A stretch of 64,000 nt of DNA from Candidatus Pseudothioglobus singularis PS1 (GCF_001281385.1 NZ_CP006911.1:806001-870000); one strand, 5' to 3'. Positions 31,086-40,049 are shown, counted from the first letter of the stretch. Program-made: numbers and translations. The notes: generated by a model from the sequence alone, not told the origin.

Positions 31086-31736
31086 ATGAATCAAATTGAA
31101 CAAATGTTTTTGCTTCAAATGCAATTAAATGATCAAACAAATGGCCAAGTATGGATTAAAGGATATACTAAAGAAAACCGGGAAATATCCTGGTATAGAG
31201 GGATTTATATGGAGGTTGCTGAAGCAATTGACTCGTTTAATTGGAAGCACTGGAAAAACATTAATGATGAGCCAGATTGGGATAATATAAGGGTAGAGCT
31301 GGTTGATATTTGGCATTTTATTATGTCTGAGTCGATTCGTATCAAAGATCAATCTTATGCCAATAAACATCTGCATATGAAGGCTAAGGGAGATTATGAT
31401 ACTGATGCATTGATAGCCTCATTGGAAAAGATGCTGAAATTATCTGTTACCTCTAGTATCGATAAAGAAATTAATAATATTAGGGAGATCACGGATATAT
31501 TCTTCATCATAATTTCACACTTAGGTATCGATGTTGAGGATTTATACAAGCGCTATGTTGTCAAGAATCAATTGAATACCTTTAGACAGCAAAATGGCTA
31601 TAAAGAAGGCTCATATATAAAGATTTGGGGGGGTGTTGAAGACAATGTAGTTGCTTTTGATATTATGAATATGAATCCTAAAATTACCCCAACTGAACTT
31701 TATGATGAGCTGGATTCTGCTTACTCTAAACTCTAG
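31086..31736 (+). CDS. Dimeric all-alpha dUTP diphosphatase
   Basis: Predicted to hydrolyse dUTP to dUMP, keeping uracil out of DNA and feeding ThyA (encoded at 59072-59866). The 216 residues match the dimeric MazG-like dUTPase family known from Campylobacter, trypanosomatids and some phages. They show EVAEAIDSFNWKHWK near residue 41 with metal-binding glutamates, then ELVDIWHFIMSE with the second pair, and a late NQLNTFRQQNGYKEGSY motif. Most gammaproteobacteria use trimeric Dut instead. The stop codon abuts the selD start. Confidence 0.85.
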   Translation: MNQIEQMFLLQMQLNDQTNGQVWIKGYTKENREISWYRGIYMEVAEAIDSFNWKHWKNINDEPDWDNIRVELVDIWHFIMSESIRIKDQSYANKHLHMKAKGDYDTDALIASLEKMLKLSVTSSIDKEINNIREITDIFFIIISHLGIDVEDLYKRYVVKNQLNTFRQQNGYKEGSYIKIWGGVEDNVVAFDIMNMNPKITPTELYDELDSAYSKL

Positions 31737-32780
31737 ATGACTACTGAACATATAAAACTAACTGAATTCAGCCATGGCGCTGGATGTGGCTGCAAGATTT
31801 CACCAAAACTTTTAAAAGAAATTTTAGGAACCAAACTGGATAGCTTTGTCGATTCAAATTTATTGGTAGGGCATGAATCAAGCGATGATGCTGCAGTTTA
31901 TGATCTAGGGGATGGTAGGGCACTCATAAGTACTACTGATTTTTTTATGCCAATTGTGGATGATCCTTTCGATTTTGGAATGATTGCTGGCAGTAATGCT
32001 CTAAGTGACGTTTATGCAATGGGCGGTAAACCTTTAATGGCCATTTCAATCTTTGGATGGCCCATTAATATGCTCTCCACAGATGTTGGTGCAAAAGTCA
32101 TTGATGGTGGCCGAGAGATATGCAAGCAAGCAGGTATTAATCTTGCAGGGGGTCATAGCATTGACTCACCAGAGCCAATTTTTGGTCTATCGGTATCTGG
32201 TATTGTAGAAATTAAAAATTTGAAAAGAAATATTGGTGCACAGGTTAATGACACCTTGTTTTTGACTAAGCCATTAGGAATTGGTATTTTATCGACTGCG
32301 CAAAAAAAGAAGATTGTGGGCACTAATGATCATGCTACTGCAGTCAAACAAATGTGCACTTTAAATGATATTGGCTATAAATTAGCAGCCATCCATGGGG
32401 TTAATGCAGTTACAGATGTTACAGGTTTTGGTTTAGCTGGCCACCTCCTAGAGGTTTGCAAAGGAAGCAATACATCTGCAGAGATAAGTTTCGATAAGCT
32501 TCCATTGCTTCCAAATATTTTGAAATATATTGAAAATGATTGCGTTCCTGGTGGGACGCAAAGAAACTTTGATAGTTATGGAGATCAGCTCAGCAGAATA
32601 TCAAATCTTGAAAGATCAATTATTTGTGATCCTCAAACTAGTGGCGGTCTCCTTGTTTCTGTTTCAAATGAGGCTTTAGGTGAATTTGATAAGCTTATGG
32701 AGTTAAATGGACTTAATTTAAATCCTATTGGAAAAATCACTCAAAAGAATGATGAGTCTAAAACAATTGTTTTGAAATGA
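31737..32780 (+). CDS. selD: Selenophosphate synthetase
   Basis: Makes selenophosphate from selenide and ATP. The 347 residues carry the catalytic SHGAGCGCKISPK motif at residues 13-25, here with cysteine rather than selenocysteine. The AIRS-like ATP-grasp fold shows SSDDAAVYDLGDGRALISTT, a DVYAMGGKPL metal site and TDVTGFGLAGHLLE. It abuts the dUTPase gene and overlaps selU by four bases (ATGA), so selenophosphate production and use are translationally linked. No selA or selB lies in this window. Confidence 0.96.
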   Translation: MTTEHIKLTEFSHGAGCGCKISPKLLKEILGTKLDSFVDSNLLVGHESSDDAAVYDLGDGRALISTTDFFMPIVDDPFDFGMIAGSNALSDVYAMGGKPLMAISIFGWPINMLSTDVGAKVIDGGREICKQAGINLAGGHSIDSPEPIFGLSVSGIVEIKNLKRNIGAQVNDTLFLTKPLGIGILSTAQKKKIVGTNDHATAVKQMCTLNDIGYKLAAIHGVNAVTDVTGFGLAGHLLEVCKGSNTSAEISFDKLPLLPNILKYIENDCVPGGTQRNFDSYGDQLSRISNLERSIICDPQTSGGLLVSVSNEALGEFDKLMELNGLNLNPIGKITQKNDESKTIVLK

Positions 32781-33865
32781 GTAATCTTGAAGAAATTGAT
32801 AATTTTTCTAAAATCTTTAAAGCCAATCTCCCTTTACTAGATGTAAGAGCCCCAATCGAGTTCTCTGGAGGTTCTTTCCCTCAAGCGGAGAACTTTCCCT
32901 TAATGAATGATAGTGAAAGACATCAAATTGGCATTTGTTACAAAGAAAAAGGTCAAAATTCAGCTATTCAACTTGGACATGAGTTAATCAATGGAACATT
33001 AAAACAAGAAAGAGTTGAGAAGTGGCTTGATTTTGTTAGTAAGAACCCAAAAGGGGCACTTTATTGTTTTAGGGGTGGCTTACGCTCAAAGATAACTCAA
33101 GAGTGGATTTATGAGGAATCTGGGGTCTCTTATCCAAGAATTAAGGGGGGATACAAGGCTCTAAGATCATTTCTTCTTCATGAAATGGTTAGAATTACTA
33201 ACAATAAAGAGTTTATTGTGATCGGTGGCCAAACTGGCTGTGGAAAGACAATGCTATTGAATGAGATTGATAATAGTATTGATTTAGAGGGTCTTGCCAA
33301 CCATAGAGGATCTGCATTTGGGAATAACGTATCACCTCAACCTAAGCAAATTGATTTTGAAAATAATTTAAGTATTGAATTAATTAAAAAAGAGTCTTTT
33401 AGTCAATTGTTAATTGAAGATGAGGGTAACAATATTGGAATGATTCATATACCTGATTCCATCAAATTAAAATCACGTGATTCTAAAATTATTTTATTGA
33501 CTGCTTCACTTGAGGATAGATTGCGAATTAGTCTAAAAAGTTATGTTATTGATATGGAAATACAATTTAAAGCAATAAATTTAGAAAAAGGTTTTGAAAA
33601 TTTTTCAAACTATTGGCTTACGAGCCTATATAAAATCCAGAAGAGGCTAGGGGGTGATAGATATCAATCACTCTTAACACAGTTAAAGTTAGCCCTTAAA
33701 AATCATCAAAATAATGCTGATATCAATGATTATTTACCACTTATTGAATCACTTTTAGTTGACTATTATGACCCCATGTATAATTTTCAAATAAACAATA
33801 AAAAACATAGAGTTATATTTAAAGGAAACTCCAAAGAAGTGAAAAAATTTTTAGAAAAGAATTAA
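32777..33865 (+). CDS. selU: tRNA 2-selenouridine synthase
   Basis: Replaces sulfur by selenium at wobble 2-thiouridines in certain tRNAs, through a geranylated intermediate in E. coli (also called mnmH or ybbB). The 362 residues have an N-terminal rhodanese domain with the active-site YCFRGGLRS near residue 96, and a P-loop domain starting IGGQTGCGKTMLLNEI near residue 150. It overlaps selD, the selenium donor enzyme. The stop overlaps the convergent ferredoxin gene by four bases. The P-loop A-x4-GK form seen here (GGQTGCGKT) is normal for the family. Confidence 0.94.
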   Translation: MSNLEEIDNFSKIFKANLPLLDVRAPIEFSGGSFPQAENFPLMNDSERHQIGICYKEKGQNSAIQLGHELINGTLKQERVEKWLDFVSKNPKGALYCFRGGLRSKITQEWIYEESGVSYPRIKGGYKALRSFLLHEMVRITNNKEFIVIGGQTGCGKTMLLNEIDNSIDLEGLANHRGSAFGNNVSPQPKQIDFENNLSIELIKKESFSQLLIEDEGNNIGMIHIPDSIKLKSRDSKIILLTASLEDRLRISLKSYVIDMEIQFKAINLEKGFENFSNYWLTSLYKIQKRLGGDRYQSLLTQLKLALKNHQNNADINDYLPLIESLLVDYYDPMYNFQINNKKHRVIFKGNSKEVKKFLEKN

Positions 33866-34125
33866 ATCTTTGTTGTTATTTTTATGTCAGAAACTGGCCT
33901 TGATTGGCATGCTAAGATTTCACCCTGAGATAATGGTACAAGACACTCTTGATGAACTACATCACCTTTAACAAGTTTTAAAATACAGCTACCACAATGA
34001 CCCTGTCTACAGCTATGATTAACTAAGACGTTGTTTGCCTCAAGTTCAGTGAGTATAGAATCTTCTCCATAGACATAGAGCGACTCTGTTTTTCCATTAA
34101 TATTATCGACATCAATTTTGAACAT
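33862..34125 (-). CDS. yfaE: [2Fe-2S] ferredoxin of the YfaE type
   Basis: An 87-residue plant-type ferredoxin. The cluster cysteines are in NHSCRQGHCGSC (CX4CX2C), with the fourth in EILACQSRP. In E. coli, YfaE maintains and repairs the diferric-tyrosyl radical of NrdB. Here it lies 14 bases downstream of nrdB in the same direction, so the role is well supported by context. Confidence 0.9.
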   Translation of the reverse strand: MFKIDVDNINGKTESLYVYGEDSILTELEANNVLVNHSCRQGHCGSCILKLVKGDVVHQECLVPLSQGEILACQSRPVSDIKITTKI

Positions 34126-34139
34126 TTGATGCTAAGCAC

Positions 34140-35276
34140 TTAAAGCTTAAAGTCACTAAAATCTTCGTCTTCAGAGTCAATAGTATTGTCAATCGCACTT
34201 ACAAGATAAGAGGTAATCTCAGTCTCTTGTGGGGCAACTTGGACATTATCAGAATCAAGCCAGTGGTTTAGCCATGGCAGTGGGTTCGTAGTTTGTTCAA
34301 AAATCGGCTGCATATTGAGAGCCGACATACGAATATTGGTAATATATTCAAGGTATTGCTTAAGAATTTGTGCATTAAGTCCAATCATAGAGCCATCCCT
34401 GAAAAGATACTCGGCCCACTCTTTTTCCTGATTCGCAGCATCTTTAAACATCTGAATAACTTCTGCTTCACACTCAATGGCAATGGCTTGCATATCAGGG
34501 TCATCCTTGCCATCACGCATTAAATTAAGCATGTGCTGAGTGCCTGTGAGATGAAGCGCTTCATCTCTAGCAATTAGCTTAATAATTTTTGCATTACCTT
34601 CCATTACCTTTCTTTCCGCAAAAGCAAATGAACATGCAAAACTTACATAGAAGCGGATAGCTTCTAGAATATTTACAGACATTATTGTTAAATAGAGAAG
34701 TCTCTTAAGAGAATACATATTAATGTTAAGAGTTTTTCCATCAATTTGATGCTCACCTTCACCGTTGAGGAGGTAGGCCTGCGTATGATTAATTAACTTA
34801 TCATAATGTTTAGAAACGCTTGTCGCTCTTTGAATAATTTCTTCAGTTTTCATGATTTCATCAAAAACTGCGCCTGGTTCATTAACAATTGCTCTAATAA
34901 TGTGAGTATATGAGCGAGAATGGATGGTCTCTGAAAAAGCCCAAGTTTCAATCCAATTTTCTAACTCAGGGAGAGAAACAATCGGTAGAAAGGCAATGTT
35001 AGGTGAGCGTCCTTGAACAGAGTCTAATAAAATCTGATATTGAAGGTTAGATATAAAAATATGCTTTTCGTTTGGCAATAACTTACCAAAATCAATTTTG
35101 TCTTTTGACACATCAATTTCTTCGGGTCGCCAAAAAAAAGAAAGTTGTTTTTCAGTAAGCTTTTCAAACATCTCAAATTTTTGTTGATCAAAGCGTGCAA
35201 CATTTACAGCATCACCAAAGAACATTGGCTGTTTGAGCGTGTCATTAATTTTTTGATTAAATATACTATAGGACAT
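34140..35276 (-). CDS. nrdB: Ribonucleotide reductase class Ia beta subunit
   Basis: Provides the tyrosyl radical for deoxyribonucleotide synthesis. The 378 residues align closely with E. coli NrdB (376): [30 protein letters not shown] (radical tyrosine), [18 protein letters not shown] and [19 protein letters not shown] (iron ligands). It sits 12 bases downstream of nrdA and upstream of the YfaE-like ferredoxin. Expression is probably set by the two NrdR-box-like sites upstream of nrdA. Confidence 0.97.
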   Translation of the reverse strand: MSYSIFNQKINDTLKQPMFFGDAVNVARFDQQKFEMFEKLTEKQLSFFWRPEEIDVSKDKIDFGKLLPNEKHIFISNLQYQILLDSVQGRSPNIAFLPIVSLPELENWIETWAFSETIHSRSYTHIIRAIVNEPGAVFDEIMKTEEIIQRATSVSKHYDKLINHTQAYLLNGEGEHQIDGKTLNINMYSLKRLLYLTIMSVNILEAIRFYVSFACSFAFAERKVMEGNAKIIKLIARDEALHLTGTQHMLNLMRDGKDDPDMQAIAIECEAEVIQMFKDAANQEKEWAEYLFRDGSMIGLNAQILKQYLEYITNIRMSALNMQPIFEQTTNPLPWLNHWLDSDNVQVAPQETEITSYLVSAIDNTIDSEDEDFSDFKL

Positions 35277-35288
35277 AATTAATAAATT

Positions 35289-37610
35289 TTATAGTTTACA
35301 AACACCATCTTCACAGTCATCATCGCCTTTTATAGCAGCATTTTGATCATCACTGGCTCCATCTCTAGTTGTATGGTAATAAAGCGTCTTAATGCCATAC
35401 TTGTAAGCCTTTAAGAGGTCCATTAAGAAAAGCTTCATTGGCACTCTATTGCCATCATATTGCGAAGGATCATAGTGAGTATTTGTTGAGATAGATTGAT
35501 CAACAAATTTTTGCATAATTGCACACAATTGAAGGTAGCCTTCATTGTCTTTGATATCCCAAAGCAGCTCATAACTTTTATGAAGTTTTTCATACTCAGG
35601 AACAACCTGTTTAAGAATTCCATCTTTAGATTGCTTGACAGATATAAAGCCTCTGGGCGGCTCAATACCATTGGTGGAATTAGAAATTTGAGACGAGCTT
35701 TCACAAGGCATAAGAGCAGTTAAGGTTGAGTTTCTGAGGCCTTTAGCTTTTATATTTTTTCTTAAAGTGTCCCAATCAAGCTCAAGCTCAGTATTACAGA
35801 ATTCATCAATATCTTTTTTATAGCTATCGGTTGGCATTATGCCTTTTGCATACTGCGTCTCTGAGAAAAGAGGGCAGGGGCCAAACTCTTCTGCGATTTC
35901 ATTTGACGCTTTCAATGAGTAATATTGAAGCGCTTCAAATGTTTTATGGATTAATTCATTGCCAGATCCATCAGAGTATTTAGCGCCATTCTTGGCTAGA
36001 TAGTAAGCTAAATTTGTTACTCCAATACCAAGTGTTCTTCGATTATTACTAGCAATCTCTGCAGCTTTTAGTGGGTAATCTTGATAGTCAAGCAAAGAGT
36101 CAAGAGAGCGCACAATAATATCAGTAATATCTTCAAGTTCATCAAGACTCTCAAGAGCCCCTAAGTTAACTGCAGAAAGCGTACAGAGGGCTACTTCACC
36201 TTCTTTATCTTGAACAGAGTATAAAGGTTTTGTGGGCAATGTAATTTCCATGCAAAGATTAGATTGCTTAATTGGGGCTTGTGAAGGGTCAAAAGCACCA
36301 TGAGTGTTGCAATGATCAACATTTTGTAGATATATACGACCTGTATTGGCTCTCTCCTTCATAAACATTGCAAATAGTTCACGAGCACTAATTTGCTGTT
36401 TACGAATAGAGTCATCTTTCTCGTACTTTTCATAAAGTTTTTTAAACTTTTTTTGATCAGCAAAAAAGGAATCATAGAGGCCAGGAACATCATTAGGCGA
36501 GAATAAGGTTATATTTTCATCTTTTAAAAAACGTTCATACATCAAGCCATTAAATTGGACACCGTAGTCAAGATGTCTGATTCTATTTTCATCGGTACCG
36601 GTATTATTTTTTAAAACAATTAGGCCTTCAACTTCTAAATGCCACAAAGGATAAAAAAGTGTTGCAGCGCCACCTCTAACTCCACCTTGAGAACAAGATT
36701 TAACCGCTGTATGAAAGTGCTTAAAGAAAGGTATGCATCCAGTATGAGTTGCTTCTCCACCTCTAATTGGGCTACCTAGAGCACGAATTTTTCCAGCATT
36801 AATCCCTATACCAGCTCGTTGAGATACATATTTAACAATTGCACCAGAAGCAGCACTAATAGAGTCTAAATCATCATCTGTTTCAATTAAAACACAAGAG
36901 GAAAATTGACGAGTAGGCGTTCTCACACCAGCCATAATTGGAGTTGGTAGTGAAATTTTGAAGTTAGATGAGGCATCATAAAAACGCTTAACAATTTTAA
37001 TTCTAGCCTTACCTTTATATTCTTGAAACAAGCACATTCCAACAAGCATGTACAACATCTGAGGAGACTCATGAATCTCACCAGTCACACGGTTTTGAAC
37101 TAAATATTTACCCTCAAGTTGCTTAACTGCAGCATACGAAAAGTTCATATCACGCCAATGATCAATATAATTATTAAACTCTTCAAACTCAGAAGCGTTA
37201 TATTTATTTAGTATATCTTTATCATAAATCCCTAAATTTGTAAGCTTAGTAACATGATCAATTAAAGAGGGTGGAGTGAAAGATTTAAATGCTTTTTTTC
37301 TAAGATGAAAAATTGCTAGACGAGCTGCTAAATACTGATAATCAGGAACATCTGTCGAAATTAAATCTGCTGCAGACTTAATAATAGTCTCATGTATATC
37401 TTCAGTTTTAATACCATCAAAAAATGCTAATTGAGCATTGATTTCAACCTGAGAGACAGAAATATTTTCCAAGTCTTGGGAGGCCCAATGAACAACACGA
37501 TGGATTTTTTCAAAATCAATTGACTCTTTTGAACCATCTCTTTTGGTAACTAATATTTCTTGATCAACAGCTTGGTCTTTGACTGCCTGGATTTCCTGGT
37601 TCAAACTCAA
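35289..37610 (-). CDS. nrdA: Ribonucleotide reductase class Ia alpha subunit
   Basis: Catalytic subunit that reduces ribonucleoside diphosphates. The 773 residues begin with an ATP-cone domain (about 18-110) that gives allosteric control by ATP/dATP. The active-site residues are in FSSCVLIETDD near residue 230, and in NLCMEITLPT near residue 440 (Asn, Cys and Glu). The C-terminal CEDGVCKL carries the cysteine pair that passes electrons from thioredoxin or glutaredoxin. An AGGAG ribosome site precedes the ATG. Two NrdR-box-like sites lie 15-60 bases upstream. Confidence 0.97.
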   Translation of the reverse strand: MSLNQEIQAVKDQAVDQEILVTKRDGSKESIDFEKIHRVVHWASQDLENISVSQVEINAQLAFFDGIKTEDIHETIIKSAADLISTDVPDYQYLAARLAIFHLRKKAFKSFTPPSLIDHVTKLTNLGIYDKDILNKYNASEFEEFNNYIDHWRDMNFSYAAVKQLEGKYLVQNRVTGEIHESPQMLYMLVGMCLFQEYKGKARIKIVKRFYDASSNFKISLPTPIMAGVRTPTRQFSSCVLIETDDDLDSISAASGAIVKYVSQRAGIGINAGKIRALGSPIRGGEATHTGCIPFFKHFHTAVKSCSQGGVRGGAATLFYPLWHLEVEGLIVLKNNTGTDENRIRHLDYGVQFNGLMYERFLKDENITLFSPNDVPGLYDSFFADQKKFKKLYEKYEKDDSIRKQQISARELFAMFMKERANTGRIYLQNVDHCNTHGAFDPSQAPIKQSNLCMEITLPTKPLYSVQDKEGEVALCTLSAVNLGALESLDELEDITDIIVRSLDSLLDYQDYPLKAAEIASNNRRTLGIGVTNLAYYLAKNGAKYSDGSGNELIHKTFEALQYYSLKASNEIAEEFGPCPLFSETQYAKGIMPTDSYKKDIDEFCNTELELDWDTLRKNIKAKGLRNSTLTALMPCESSSQISNSTNGIEPPRGFISVKQSKDGILKQVVPEYEKLHKSYELLWDIKDNEGYLQLCAIMQKFVDQSISTNTHYDPSQYDGNRVPMKLFLMDLLKAYKYGIKTLYYHTTRDGASDDQNAAIKGDDDCEDGVCKL

Positions 37611-37621
37611 CTCCTAAAAAG

Positions 37622-37637
37622 GTACTACATTTAGTGC
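37622..37637. promoter_or_regulatory. NrdR box, proximal to nrdA
   Basis: The site GTACTACATTTAGTGC matches the core of the NrdR consensus (acaCwAtATaTwGtgt) at the invariant CTA...TAG positions. It pairs with a second site whose core begins exactly 32 bases further upstream, the three-helical-turn spacing typical of NrdR operators. NrdR is an ATP-cone repressor of nrd operons. Confidence 0.75.
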
Positions 37638-37653
37638 TTACGGTGATAAATAT

Positions 37654-37669
37654 ACACTAAATATAGAAA
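37654..37669. promoter_or_regulatory. NrdR box, distal to nrdA
   Basis: The site ACACTAAATATAGAAA agrees with the NrdR consensus at 12 of 16 positions, including the CTAAATATAG core. The same 10-base core pattern (CTA-N4-TAG) occurs in the proximal box, offset by 32 bases. A TATATT promoter-like box on the minus strand lies between or within the sites, which fits repression. Confidence 0.78.
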
Positions 37670-37769
37670 ATAAATAATATAGATGAAATTTAATTAAGCT
37701 AATTATGTTGAATTTATATCTAACTAATTGAAAAAAAACAAGAAATTTATAAGAGAAAAAAATCTAGAA

Positions 37770-38639
37770 CTAAGTATTTTTTCTTGAAATGAAAATACCA
37801 GAAATAATAAGGAGAAGTGCCAAAATATTTTGCCAAAGAATGTCTTCACCAAGCAATAAAGCCCCAAGAAAAAAAGCAACTACGGGTATTAAATAATTAA
37901 TATTAGATAGAAATGTAGCGCCAGCAGTATTAATAATGATAAAGTAAAGAAAAGCAGCAATCCCAGTTGGTAGGGCACCTAATAGTATAATACTCACACC
38001 ACTAATAAATGGGATATTAGAAAAATTAATGAAGAAGATGTTGGGCCAAATAAAGAAAGAAAGCAAGCTCGCAACTAATAGAACGCTAGCACTTGACACT
38101 AAGGGGTCATAAGAAGGAAGTCGAGAGGCGATAATAGTGTTTATAGCATAAGCACAAGCAGCACCAAGAACTAATAAAACTCCAAAAAGAGTATTGTTGC
38201 CATTATTAATAGAAGGTCCAAGTATAAAAAGGACTCCAGAAATACCAATGATAAAGCCCAAAATTTTAAATCTAGTGAGTTTGTCGTTGGGAAGAAAAAT
38301 GTGAGCCAAGACAAGTGTAACTAGAGGCATAAAAGCCATAAGTAAGCCAGCCATACCAGATGTAATAGTTAATTGACCAGTTGCGATAAGCAGATATGGC
38401 AAAATGTTTCCAATCACTGCATAGACAATAAAGTGCAGCCAGGGTGTTATCGTTCTTGGAAAAGATTTTCCATAATAAAGCGCAATAGCGAACATAGTAA
38501 TAGCACCAATGACGAGTCTGTAACCAACAACTTGCTCTGGTGTGAAAAATAAAAGCGCACGATCAATAAGAAGAAAGGAGGATCCCCACACAATAACAAG
38601 CAAGCCTAAAAGCTGATAACTTCTTTTATTTATAGACAT
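37770..38639 (-). CDS. EamA-family (DMT superfamily) transporter
   Basis: Polytopic membrane protein of 289 residues with about ten predicted helices in two EamA repeats. The first repeat includes WGSSFLLIDRAL and VGYRLVIGAI; the second starts near residue 150 (LLVLGAACAYAINTIIASRL). Such proteins export amino acids or other small metabolites, but the substrate cannot be predicted. It starts 1.4 kb upstream of the aap transporter cluster and is probably its own transcription unit. Confidence 0.85.
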   Translation of the reverse strand: MSINKRSYQLLGLLVIVWGSSFLLIDRALLFFTPEQVVGYRLVIGAITMFAIALYYGKSFPRTITPWLHFIVYAVIGNILPYLLIATGQLTITSGMAGLLMAFMPLVTLVLAHIFLPNDKLTRFKILGFIIGISGVLFILGPSINNGNNTLFGVLLVLGAACAYAINTIIASRLPSYDPLVSSASVLLVASLLSFFIWPNIFFINFSNIPFISGVSIILLGALPTGIAAFLYFIIINTAGATFLSNINYLIPVVAFFLGALLLGEDILWQNILALLLIISGIFISRKNT

Positions 38640-39009
38640 ATTAGAAACATTGGGACCAAGTTAAAAAAAAGACAATATAAGAACTAGTAGGGTGGGACTA
38701 AGAAATATATTATCCATATTTCTTAATATAGGGTTTAAGTATGTTGAAGTTGAAAAAAATAAGTATTATTTAACATAATATAAATTATACGAACATAATA
38801 CGTAAAAAAAACATGGAATTTAATAGAATATCCTTAAAAAACAATGAGTTACATAATAAGTCCCAAATTTACAAATATAGAGCACTTCATTAACTAACAC
38901 AGGAAAGTTATCATTAAAATTATAAAAGTAGCTTGAATCGAATATTTAGAGTGAAAGGGTGTTCTGATATAAAAAAACCCTTTTTCTACAATACTAGAGC
39001 TCTTTTTAC
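38640..39009. other. 370-base AT-rich spacer with a weak hairpin
   Basis: No convincing gene is seen. Near the right end a 7-bp stem (AAAGGGT with ACCCTTT, 38954-38983) encloses a 16-base loop and is followed by a few T on the plus strand. It could be a weak terminator or part of a small RNA. A 26-codon plus-strand ORF at 38813-38893 has no ribosome site. The left part should contain the EamA gene promoter. Confidence 0.3.
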
Positions 39010-39408
39010 TTACTCTTTGACTCTTCTCTTAACAAACTTACCAGTTGTCCTATATTTTTGACTTGGACTTTTAGGACTTTCAGGAATAGTTAACTCTAAG
39101 AATTTATGATCGATAAGTGGATTTATTATCGCAGTTTTAAACTTAGACTTATTGGTTCTTTTGAGAATCTTCATTAATTCTAAAGCAGTACTTTCATTCT
39201 TACATTTTTTTAAAATTATTAGATGGTCCCTACTTAGTCCCTGCTTAGTCCCTTTAGTATCAATATGACTTTCAGAGTCATACATAAATGTTAATTGCTC
39301 AACTTCTTGGCCAATCTTTTTACTGCGCTTTATATCCTTGGTCCAGTCTTCGGATTGTGTGACTTCTGGGGCTTCTTTAGACTCTTCCTTCTTTAAAAAC
39401 TTAAACAT
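39010..39408 (-). CDS. Stand-alone winged-helix domain protein (Fic C-terminal-like)
   Basis: A 132-residue, very basic protein. Residues 1-50 are charged and probably disordered. Residues 58-128 resemble the winged-helix domain found at the C terminus of many Fic-family and RecG/AlbA-like proteins: a helical part with ALELMKILKRTNKSKF, then INPLIDHKFLELTIPESP and SQKYRTTGKF. No Fic catalytic domain is present here. It may bind DNA or be a remnant of a larger protein. It sits next to the MORN gene in the only accessory-looking patch of the window. The function is unknown. Confidence 0.65.
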   Translation of the reverse strand: MFKFLKKEESKEAPEVTQSEDWTKDIKRSKKIGQEVEQLTFMYDSESHIDTKGTKQGLSRDHLIILKKCKNESTALELMKILKRTNKSKFKTAIINPLIDHKFLELTIPESPKSPSQKYRTTGKFVKRRVKE

Positions 39409-39459
39409 TTGATATTGTTTTTATTTAATAATTAAATTATATAACTGATTCACTTCTTT

Positions 39460-39843
39460 TTAATACCTTTTAACGAGTATATTTTCTTTGAATTCCCCTT
39501 TTAATATCCTGCCATCATCAAAATAGATGATTTTTCCTCTACCATTTCTTTTATTCAGTTTCCAAAATCCATTGTATTGACTTCCTTCTCCAAATTGCTC
39601 TCCAGCAGGATAGTTCATTGTGCCTTGCCCTTCTCTATTGTTTTCCTTAAATGAGCCTATATAGCGTCTCCCATCTGGATATAGCATCTCCCCCTCTCCC
39701 TCCAGACTACCTGACTTAAATTCCCCCTTATATACTTGCCCAGTCGGCGATATTAATTCACCGTAGCCCTCTGGCTTGTTATTTATAAATGATCCTGTAT
39801 ATCGATATCCACTTGATGTTGTGTATATCCCTTTTCCCTGCAT
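39460..39843 (-). CDS. MORN-repeat protein (annotated from first ATG)
   Basis: A 127-residue protein made almost entirely of MORN repeats: GYRYTGSFINNKPEGYGEL, GQVYKGEFKSGSLEGEGEM, GRRYIGSFKENNREGQGTM, SQYNGFWKLNKRNGRGKI and RILKGEFKEN. Such beta-hairpin repeats bind proteins or lipids; in bacteria many are secreted or envelope proteins of unknown role. The ATG at 39843 is the first standard start but cuts into a preceding repeat; the frame stays open for another 60 codons and encodes an apparent signal peptide (see the next feature). So the real product is probably longer and exported. Confidence 0.75.
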   Translation of the reverse strand: MQGKGIYTTSSGYRYTGSFINNKPEGYGELISPTGQVYKGEFKSGSLEGEGEMLYPDGRRYIGSFKENNREGQGTMNYPAGEQFGEGSQYNGFWKLNKRNGRGKIIYFDDGRILKGEFKENILVKRY

Positions 39844-40023
39844 ACAGTTCTTAATTATCGATTTAATAGTGCATTTAGTAGTATTGCCGCTATATTTACT
39901 GCCATCCTGGAATTTGAGCTCAGTTGGATTATTTTCTATTTTGAGAGCTATATTTGACTCAGCGTCAGCAGAGCCTGATAGGATCAGGAATGATGCAAAT
40001 ATTACAGCTTGACTTACTCTAAT
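39844..40023 (-). other. In-frame upstream extension of the MORN gene: signal peptide without a standard start codon
   Basis: The 60 codons before ATG 39843 contain no stop and read as a signal peptide (RVSQAVIFASFLILSGSADA, then E) plus a degenerate first MORN unit (DGSKYSGN, then CTIKSIIKNC, MQGKGIY). In this frame, back to the TGA inside aapP at about 40090, there is no ATG, GTG or TTG. ATT at 40021-40023, directly before the signal-peptide arginine, is the best candidate start. Either initiation is at AUU, or the start was lost by mutation or sequencing error. Confidence 0.65.
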
Positions 40024-40049
40024 TGATTCTAGAGCTGGTTTAATTAAAA

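Noticed and set aside
38813-38893. A 26-codon plus-strand ORF in the spacer upstream of the EamA gene
   Set aside because: No ribosome site, no promoter with good boxes, and such short frames are expected by chance in 370 bases.
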